Shown here piece after piece: positions 37,440 through 38,185 of a DNA stretch of 38,185 nt (the first letter of the stretch is position 1; each line of letters begins with the position of its first letter). Origin of the DNA: Alphaproteobacteria bacterium (GTDB lineage: Bacteria > Pseudomonadota > Alphaproteobacteria > Rickettsiales > UBA998); assembly GCA_004292675.1 (NCBI GenBank), contig RDXO01000027.1:1-38185 (forward strand), written 5' to 3'. The notes below the pieces were generated by a model. That model had not been told where the DNA came from. It was given only the letters and a program-made list of their open reading frames with translations, and did no database searches. Both the position numbers and the translations under genes were made by a program.

Positions 37440-38087
37440 ATGCGCAATAAAGTGATTACCGTGGCTCAACAAAAAGGTGGCGCAGGGAAAACCACGTTGG
37501 TGGTGCATTTAGCGGTTGCCTTGATGCAGCGAGGATGCCGAGTTGCCCTGATTGATATTGATCCGCAAGGAAGCCTTGGGCATTGGCACCGTATCCGAAC
37601 AGAACGTATGGGGGAGGGCTATACGGGGCTACATTTCTCTACCCTTTCTGGTTGGCGTGTTGGCAGTGAAGTGAGTCGGTTGCGCAAAAATTATGATGTT
37701 ATTCTGATTGATAGCCCGCCCCATGTTGAAACTGAGGCGCGTACAGCAATGCGCTCCGCCGATCTCATTATTGTACCTGTGCAGCCAAGCCCTACTGATT
37801 TATGGGCGACAAAAGCCACTATGGATTATGCGAAAAGTGAACGTGTAATGGCGCGTATTGTGATGAACCGTATGGCACCACAATCAAAAATTGCGCAAGC
37901 CATTATGGATGAATTGGATGGTTTGTGTGATGCGAAATTAGGCAATCGTATCGTTTTTGCTTCTGCTTTGCTGGAGGGCAAAGGGGTGACTGAGGTTGAT
38001 CCGAAATCACAGGCCTCGCAAGAAATCAAGGCACTCACAGAAGAATTGCTTGCATTATTTCCGCAAGAAGTGCTTGAAAATGCGTAA
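37440..38087 (+). CDS. ParA-family ATPase (small, Soj/MinD-like)
   Basis: A 215-residue P-loop ATPase of the SIMIBI class used to position cargo such as DNA, chemoreceptor arrays or pili. The deviant Walker A is KGGAGKTT (12-19) with the signature lysine, Walker A' is IDIDPQGS, and Walker B is VILIDSPPH. It lacks the N-terminal DNA-binding extension of plasmid ParA. AAGGAGAAC lies ideally upstream of the ATG. The next gene is outside the window, so the cargo is unknown; a partner ParB was not seen. Confidence 0.85.
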   Translation: MRNKVITVAQQKGGAGKTTLVVHLAVALMQRGCRVALIDIDPQGSLGHWHRIRTERMGEGYTGLHFSTLSGWRVGSEVSRLRKNYDVILIDSPPHVETEARTAMRSADLIIVPVQPSPTDLWATKATMDYAKSERVMARIVMNRMAPQSKIAQAIMDELDGLCDAKLGNRIVFASALLEGKGVTEVDPKSQASQEIKALTEELLALFPQEVLENA

Positions 38088-38088
38088 G

Positions 38089-38113
38089 CAAAGCACGCCT
38101 AGGCGTGTTTGCA
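38089..38113. terminator. Hairpin after the parA-like gene
   Basis: GCAAA-CACGCC-TA-GGCGTG-TTTGC forms a near-perfect stem containing the 14-base palindrome CACGCCTAGGCGTG. It starts 1 base after the stop. No long T run follows; a second small stem (GAGGG...CCCTC, 38126-38145) lies just beyond. The remaining 38146-38185 shows no recognisable gene. Confidence 0.5.
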
Positions 38114-38185
38114 TCATTATAAAAAGAGGGGGTCTAAAATCCCTCAAAGCAAAGCTAGTGTCTTATGAATAATGGTGGGGGTTGA

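Overview
The window looks like a chromosomal segment of a fairly AT-rich alphaproteobacterium. The best evidence is a canonical cell-cycle regulator CtrA next to fliI, an argS - SPOR protein - nagZ cluster, a DUF484-xerC pair, an sdhCDA..B cluster and zapE beside sdhB. Nothing fixes the order or genus. FliI and a Flp-type pilin suggest a motile, surface-attaching cell, but the rest of those systems lies outside the window. No tRNA, rRNA, CRISPR, prophage or insertion sequence was seen.

Layout, left to right. (1) 1-2868: a minus-strand operon DUF484 - xerC - bioF with overlapping ends; bioF runs into a palindromic repeat. (2) 3192-4452: an ornithine/lysine decarboxylase with a clear extended -10 promoter. 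(3) 4584-6067: a DUF2946 protein and a Met/His-rich outer-membrane barrel, possibly metal-linked. (4) 6196-7026: an orphan of unknown function. (5) 7043-8770: prs and an ICMT/PEMT-like membrane methyltransferase. (6) 8845-9230: a possible small RNA with a strong terminator, and a 55-residue Flp pilin. (7) 9318-12858: serS, a degenerate-GGDEF/EAL protein, and an unknown gene in the same operon. (8) 13017-16749: nagZ, SPOR protein and argS. (9) 16841-23050: gyrB, an MBL hydrolase, dnaB (plus strand) and zapE. (10) 23080-27615: succinate dehydrogenase genes with an M48 lipoprotein peptidase and a two-helix membrane protein inserted between sdhA and sdhB. (11) 27701-31514: ctrA, a hairpin-rich divergent control region, fliI, and an argD-type aminotransferase. 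(12) 31683-34596: ompW behind a perfect FNR-type box, then a 660-residue protein with N-terminal RTX repeats and a C-terminal vanadium-haloperoxidase/PAP2 fold. (13) 34723-35551: a DUF1778/GNAT toxin-antitoxin pair with a repeated operator. (14) 35641-38087: rlmE, Sua5-type tsaC and a small ParA ATPase.

The genes are mostly housekeeping: replication and segregation (gyrB, dnaB, xerC, parA), translation (serS, argS, rlmE, tsaC), respiration (sdh), PRPP, polyamine and arginine metabolism, wall recycling (nagZ, SPOR) and cell-cycle control (ctrA). The most unusual signals are non-coding. A two-hairpin palindromic element (TATAG...CTATA ends) occurs three times, always against a stop codon, and in one case supplies the C-terminus of BioF. 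There is also a REP-like palindrome with a decayed relative, and a 38-bp perfect hairpin sharing its arm with the ctrA-fliI control region. Among proteins, the RTX-haloperoxidase with reversed domain order and the M48 gene inside the sdh operon deserve most attention.
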